Below are positions 58,827 to 64,000 of a stretch of 64,000 nucleotides of DNA, one piece after another. How positions within the stretch are numbered: the stretch's first letter is position 1; each line of letters opens with the position of its first letter. Origin of the DNA: Phallusia fumigata (taxonomy: Eukaryota; Chordata; Ascidiacea; Phlebobranchia; Ascidiidae). Position numbers and translations under genes: made by a program. The notes under the pieces are model-generated. The model was not told the origin of the DNA and did no database searches. It saw only the letters and a list, made by a program, of their open reading frames with translations. Location of the stretch: positions 142,098 to 206,097 of the forward strand of contig QXVZ01008373.1 of the NCBI GenBank assembly GCA_008931825.1, given 5' to 3'.

Positions 58827-61446
58827 TGGCTGGAGTTGCGGCGATGAGGGGATAAATGAAGTGGGATGCGAAGTGTTGGTCCACACTGGGTGTGTGATGG
58901 TATACAACAAGATGTACAGTGACTCAGCATATTCAAAACCATGACTCAGCACAGTACGATGGGATGCTACTGGAACGGTTATACAAGTGTGGATTTGAAA
59001 AACTGGATCAATTCGTCTTAAAATAAGTTCGATATGAGAAGAATGCAAAATCGTGTTTATGTCAACACTCTAACAACACAAACTCATATTCTTGCACAGC
59101 TTTGTTTGGAAAGACTAATTGTTTTACCGAGTGGATTTTCACAATAATTGTCTATGTGCACTGTAAGCCAACCGTTGAACCTTTAGTATTATCCATCTCC
59201 TTTATACTATTTTAAATGATGTTGCTTAATTTGTTGGCTGAACTTAAAATACTCGAGGTTTTGTCGATTAGGTGGCACTTTTCTAAATAAGGAATAGTAT
59301 ACGATCGAATGTTTTTTTGAATCTCAAGTGAACTTAAATGTGGTTTGAAACCTTTTGTCCTTTCTGAAGATTCCTCACTCTTCCAGAGAAATTTCCTACT
59401 TACATTCAGATATCTCTTGTATTACAAGAGGTACAATTGCCAATAGGTAAACTACCATCATGTGTTGATTTGTCGATATTGTAACGTATTTTCGTTTCGC
59501 GAAGTGTTTGATGCGTTATTGAACTTCTACGATAGACTTTCACTTTTTCGTCGCGTCTAACCCCGCTGGTACGGATAAGATCGTTTTCTCGTTCTCTGTC
59601 AAGCCAAGGTGCAATGTTACGCTTTACTTTCGTTCGTACTTGCTTCGTTCACAAGGTTCGATTTTGATTCGTGAATTTGAAACATTTTTCAGTTGAAAAT
59701 AAAGCATAACGGTTGATAGATGAATTTAAGTTTGATTATTCCGTTAGCATTTGCACAATTTGTGACATTAGAAAGATTTGTAAGGCGACACACAATTTAA
59801 GGATGCACATTAAACAGACAAGGTAATTTACCCCCCCCCCCCCCCCCCCAAAAAAATTAAAAACTTAACCAGAAAAAAAATTCTCAAAAGAACGAAAAAA
59901 AAAATAAAANTTTCGTTTCGCGAAGTGTTTGATGCGTTATTGAACTTCTACGATAGACTTTCACTTTTTCGTCGCGTCTAACCCCGCTGGTACGGATAAG
60001 ATCGTTTTCTCGTTCTCTGTCAAGCCAAGGTGCAATGTTACGCTTTACTTTCGTTCGTACTTGCTTCGTTCACAAGGTTCGATTTTGATTCGTGAATTTG
60101 AAACATTTTTCAGTTGAAAATAAAGCATAACGGTTGATAGATGAATTTAAGTTTGATTATTCCGTTAGCATTTGCACAATTTGTGACATTAGAAAGATTT
60201 GTAAGGCGACCCACAATTTAAGGATGCACATTAAACAGACAAGGTAATTTTCCCCCCCCCCCCACCGTCAAAAAAGTTAAAACATTACCCAGACTAAAAA
60301 TGTCCAAACGATCGAAATAAAAATTAAAAATGCTTCAAAAAAACACTTATTTTAGGCATTGACTTTTCAAACGCTCGTTAAACTGTACTTTGTGCCTCAA
60401 TTTATAGTTACATAACCTAAACTCTCGGCCGATAACAAGACTTAGTCATTTCCGGCAGGAAGTGTCTGTTGTTCTTGCGAATTTCTCCCAATCGCCAAGC
60501 AAGTATCCCGTGTTGAAACGACCGAACACTGATACCTCTGCTCCATCGCGCATAGTTCATCCCCGAGGTTAACACAACAAACTATAAACATCACAATACA
60601 CTTTCAAGAACTTCGCTGTTATGTCCCCAAATGAAAATACCAGGAAGTTGACTTTGCTTTTTACAGTAAGAACAACATGGAATTTAAACTTGTACATACG
60701 TTGCTGGTAACGATTTATGTCAACGTTATTGCTACAAGTTTTGGAACACAGATGCGCTTTTAACTCTGCTGGTGCCGCTAAAATAAACTTAACTTGTGGT
60801 GCAAAATATCGTATCGGAAACGTATACGTTTCTATTTATATATTCAAGTATATTAAGTTAGGGCTGTAGTTTTAAATAATGAAATATTTGCGATACCCCT
60901 AAAGGATGTGGCTTGTGGATTAGAATGTAACTCAGTACACTGCTGTTGAGAGAAATAGCATCAGAAAACCATCATGATGCGTCAGAAAGTTTCTAGATAA
61001 ATGACTTGCATTACAAAAACAGCTGTTGTGGTTCGAGTTGTGAAGCAGACAAATCTATAGAGCACGACATAAACTTTTATACAAACTAACATACCATATA
61101 TTTTTTAAACACACGAAACTTAATCACAGAGTACTGGATGATATTCCACGACCACAAAAATGCGGCATGAAAATGTGACAAAATCAGGTCAAAAAATGTA
61201 AACTGTATTGACGAAAATATGAACTGTACATTCATGACACCCAACGGAAAATGAACCACAAAAAACAATATGTAACGTTACAATCTTCGCAAATTTGAAA
61301 ACCGCTGTACAGACTATAGGACTACCTACTTAGGAAGTCAAAATGTTGGGATTTAAAAAGCATAGCTACAAGTGCATTGCTAATTCTAAAGCATGTCTGA
61401 CAACAACAGCGGGAAAACAAACGCCCATTCGGCACAATGCTTAACA
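58827..61446. other. Convergent intergenic region between the GnRH-receptor-like gene and 7TM gene 1
   Basis: Holds the 3' sides of both neighbours. An AATAAA lies near 59698, with a second copy near 60119 in the duplicated block. The block 59490-60330 is an apparent assembly duplication listed separately. No coding sequence recognised. Confidence 0.5.
59490..60330 (+). repeat. Near-identical 420-bp direct duplication across a single N (probable assembly artefact)
   Basis: The sequence from 59490 (TTTCGTTTCGCGAAGTG) to 59909 repeats from 59911 to about 60330. For over 330 bp I see a single substitution (gacacac versus gacccac), then a C homopolymer of different length in each copy. After the C run the left copy looks like a poor read of the right one, with many A-run errors, ending in the only N of the window at 59910. 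Confidence 0.9.
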
Positions 61447-62427
61447 TTACATTACAGTAGTGACGGCCGAACGCGTTGTCCCAACTTGACTATGACTGGA
61501 TTTCAAGCGAGGATGGGGAACGATCCGTTTCTTGTAGTCAGCAAACGATACATACAAGGACAACGTATTAATTAGGGCGTTAAACGAATAAACAATTGGT
61601 ACAAATGTTAGCGAAGCCCATGGGAGTTTCTGCGTGGGTAAAACCAGGAACGCAAAATCGGTGATTAAGCATACTGTCGTGCATACACTCAGTCTTACCA
61701 CAACTCGCAGCACTTTCCCTCTGTTCACCTGGCTACGTTTACACCAGTACTTTACAATGGGAAATAAAACGAGCGCCAGGAGAGCTATTTGGCAGAGAAC
61801 GAACAGCACGTATGAGACCGGTATCGCTGCAGCTGCGACAGAACTGACTGACTGCGATAAAGCACATCCTCGTGGTGTCGCAGTTATGTCGCTAAGCAAG
61901 TGAAAGGCGATTTGGACAATTGGTAAAACCAAAATACCGGTTAACGTGAGACCACTAAGAAACCGCGTGCATTTTGAGTTCATCTGGACTGTTGGCAGCT
62001 CATAGAAGCTGCGCTGGCGAATCCACAGCACCAGATAGGTGAAGGACTTGTTGAAAACTAGCATAATGACACTTACCACCACATACAGTTGACAGATTGT
62101 GTCTGACAGTGATGCGTGGATCTCAATCTGAAACCAGCAGCCTTCAATCAGCAGGGACGCAGCCGCCACACTGCAAAGCCTGTTTGTCCAACGAAGACTA
62201 CTTTGTCCATGAGCAAACTGGTACCAGCATGCCGCTGTGGTCAGATACAAGCCAAACACGATAAGTAATCCGCTCATGGCTTTTTCAGCTTGACGGGATG
62301 CATAAGGTTCGAATGATGACGTCGTGGAAGTGACGTTTCCGGGAGCAAAGGTCAAGTTCGGGTTTGACGTTACAGGCATCGGTTGTGACATGTTTATAAG
62401 GTCCGATATTGTAACTTGGCAGAACAT
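61447..62427 (-). CDS. Intronless seven-transmembrane protein, unrecognised family (paralogue 1)
   Basis: One uninterrupted minus-strand ORF. Possible starts are ATG at 62427 (326 residues) and ATG at 62391 (MSQPMPV, 314 residues). The second gives an N-terminus with sequons NLT and NVT and no membrane segment before helix 1, which fits an outside N-terminus, so I prefer it. Seven hydrophobic stretches follow: LLIVFGLYLTTAACW, SVAAASLLIEGCW, VVVSVIMLVF, LTLTGILVLPIVQIAF, VSYVLFVLCQIALLALVLF, VVVRLSVCTTVCLITDFAF and FVPIVYSFNALINTLSLYV. A Cys before helix 3 (TICQLY) and one in the loop after helix 4 (PRGCAL) sit where class A GPCRs form their disulphide. DRY, CWxP and NPxxY are absent; WIRQRSFY ends helix 3 and SFADYKKR follows helix 7. 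Resembles a GPCR in layout only. The next gene, 63405-64000, is a clear paralogue in the same orientation. Confidence 0.8.
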   Translation of the reverse strand: MFCQVTISDLINMSQPMPVTSNPNLTFAPGNVTSTTSSFEPYASRQAEKAMSGLLIVFGLYLTTAACWYQFAHGQSSLRWTNRLCSVAAASLLIEGCWFQIEIHASLSDTICQLYVVVSVIMLVFNKSFTYLVLWIRQRSFYELPTVQMNSKCTRFLSGLTLTGILVLPIVQIAFHLLSDITATPRGCALSQSVSSVAAAAIPVSYVLFVLCQIALLALVLFPIVKYWCKRSQVNRGKVLRVVVRLSVCTTVCLITDFAFLVLPTQKLPWASLTFVPIVYSFNALINTLSLYVSFADYKKRIVPHPRLKSSHSQVGTTRSAVTTVM

Positions 62428-63404
62428 CAATGCAAACTCAAACAAACGGCTTTTGCTTGTACGAACTACTAATCATTGATTACGTGCAACAACTACACGT
62501 TGCAAATTACGTTGCAATGTGCAGTAGCTGGTTTGACGTCTTAAAACCTCCGCTACAACATCACATAAATAGCGTGTAGTCACTCCACCTTACAGACCTC
62601 AACATTGACACGTTTCTTTGAAACTAATCACCGGGTTATTGGCGAAAAGGTGTAAATTCGAACAAAAAAACTGGTTTTGTTAATAATTCATTAGCGTTGG
62701 GTGTACTGTGACGTCACAATACACCGAGTTTGCCCCAATCACGTGATAAATATGATACAACAGACGCAAAATGTCACTGGGTCACGAGAAATTATTACAA
62801 GGACAAATAGCTGCGCCTTAAGGTCATCTGGACCTATTGACGATTATTGCCAAGTTGAAGATGATTGTATTGGACAAACAAATTTATTTCGAAATGACTG
62901 AGGAAACCTTCTGTATGACTGTACGCGGTGGCGATTCACACTTTTAATCCGCATTTGTACGAAATACAAGTGTGGCTGGATTACTGAACAAAATTTTCTT
63001 TTTTACTTCACTTTAGGTTTAATAAAAATAGAAACTGACCTGAAAACACATGAAATTTGGTCGCGTTTCGACGTTTTATTTGACAAGCAAAGCACTTGGC
63101 ATACAGAATACATATATATTGTGACAATATGTTAGGTATTTCTTTATGTAAAGACATTTATGTAGATCTAACTTCATTGTCGCCTTGGAACTTTCAGTGG
63201 CAACAGCAATATGTACTTACCGGGTTTTAAAAACCTGCGACATTAAAACCATTTGCGCTAGTTCAAAATCGGTAGAGCGACAGCATAAACAAAACCTCTT
63301 TTCGAAGAAAAGATTCATTGTTGCTTTTGAACTTTTAGTGGCAACAGCGACATGAACTTATCGGGTTTAAAAATTTGCAAGAAGAACAAGAACTTCTTCA
63401 CAGA
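62428..63404. other. Intergenic region between the two 7TM paralogues
   Basis: Should contain the promoter of 7TM gene 1 (right of 62427) and the 3' end of gene 2. The phrase 'ttttgaacttttagtggcaacagc' type occurs twice, near 63190-63210 and 63326-63350, marking a small local duplication about 140 bp apart. No coding sequence seen. Confidence 0.45.
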
Positions 63405-64000
63405 TTAGACCATGTCTTCGATGTCCACAGGAGTCTTTTTCACGCAGGGGAAGAAGCGAATGCGATAATTTCCAAACGAGAGACTTAAGAGCACGAAATT
63501 CAGCGCAGAATTAAACGAAAACACGACAGGAAGAAAAGAAATAGATGTGTTGGAAAGTTTAATACAAGCTACCACGATAAACAGAAAGTCAGTCAAAACA
63601 CAACTGGTTGCACATACACTAAGTCTTATAACAGCTCCCTGTAATTTGTCAGTGCGACGGTCACAGCGCGGTTTGCGCCAATGCTCAACTATAGGGTGAA
63701 ATACAAGACCCAAAAGTCCAACTTGTGCGCTTATAAACAGAACATACACAACACGGATTGCCATGGCTAGGAACGGACTTAAGGCCCCCACTCCGCACCC
63801 CCATTCGGTAGAAAACATTCGCTGTGACGTCAGAATGGCTAGTTGCGAAATAGCTATGAGAATTATTGCAATTAAAATGGTGTAGCTGAAAGTGACGCGT
63901 ACTCTTGAACTTCCACGGGGATTTTGCGCTTTGTACAGGTTGCGCTGGCAGATCCAGAAAGTCAAGTATACTAAAGCTTTGTCTGCAATTGCCATCATAT
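63405..64000 (-). CDS. Intronless seven-transmembrane protein, unrecognised family (paralogue 2, N-terminal part beyond window)
   Basis: An ORF open from the right window edge to the stop at 63405-63407, covering helix 3 to the C-terminus (198 codons). It aligns end to end with 7TM gene 1: KALVYLTFWICQRNLY with KSFTYLVLWIRQRSFY; WGCGV with RGCAL; PIVEHW with PIVKYW; VIRLSVCATSC with VVRLSVCTTVC; LTDFLFIV with ITDFAFLV; PVVFSFNSALN with PIVYSFNALIN; and SFGNYRIRFFP with SFADYKKRIVP. The loop after helix 5 is rich in Arg and Lys. The real start and helices 1-2 lie right of the window. The copies are well diverged, so the duplication is not recent. Confidence 0.78.
   Translation of the reverse strand, partial: MMAIADKALVYLTFWICQRNLYKAQNPRGSSRVRVTFSYTILIAIILIAISQLAILTSQRMFSTEWGCGVGALSPFLAMAIRVVYVLFISAQVGLLGLVFHPIVEHWRKPRCDRRTDKLQGAVIRLSVCATSCVLTDFLFIVVACIKLSNTSISFLPVVFSFNSALNFVLLSLSFGNYRIRFFPCVKKTPVDIEDMV

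Noticed and set aside
61634-61903. Plus ORF of 89 residues
   Set aside because: Antisense shadow of 7TM gene 1.

Overview
The window is animal nuclear DNA: AT-rich, with short exons split by GT-AG introns, a tRNA gene with internal promoter boxes, many short DNA-transposon relics and a tRNA-derived SINE. The gene set is chordate in character: a DRC4/GAS8 axonemal protein, an UNC93-type transporter, a calcitonin-receptor-like class B GPCR, ABCF2 and a GnRH-receptor-like class A GPCR. The compact genes, sequence style and two tandem orphan 7TM genes suggest an ascidian tunicate such as Ciona. That assignment is inference, since no database search was possible. Almost no protein here is one long ORF; I built the gene models by joining exons by hand, checking splice sites, reading phase and family similarity.

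Layout: (1) 1-2489 (-): 5' part of DRC4/GAS8, the rest lying left of the window. (2) 3872-5169 (+): a broken tandem copy of the next gene, keeping only its first exon and last two exons. (3) 6861-10807 (+): complete nine-exon UNC93-like transporter. (4) 11436-16942 (-): calcitonin-receptor-like GPCR, ten exons found and the signal-peptide exon(s) not; a tRNA-Arg(ACG) gene lies inside one of its introns on the opposite strand. (5) 16943-21982: no gene recognised. (6) 21983-31383 (-): ABCF2 in seventeen exons, with a C-terminal tail reached through a 27-nt microexon; one intron holds three hAT-type elements nested inside one another. (7) 31384-45472: 14 kb without a recognisable gene, with a SINE, several hAT relics and two candidate core promoters. 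(8) 45473-58826 (+): GnRH-receptor-like GPCR in nine exons. (9) 58827-61446: intergenic, with a 420-bp exact-looking duplication across a single N, most likely an assembly error. (10) 61447-62427 (-) and 63405-64000 (-, cut by the window edge): two intronless paralogous 7TM genes of a family I do not recognise.

These are independent genes, not an operon. The main theme is peptide-hormone and orphan 7TM receptors beside housekeeping genes. The most interesting items are the unrecognised 7TM pair, the ABCF2 tail, the three-level transposon nest, the end-only UNC93 duplicate and the N-flanked duplication. Coordinates of splice sites are read by eye and may be off by a base where the acceptor or donor is ambiguous.
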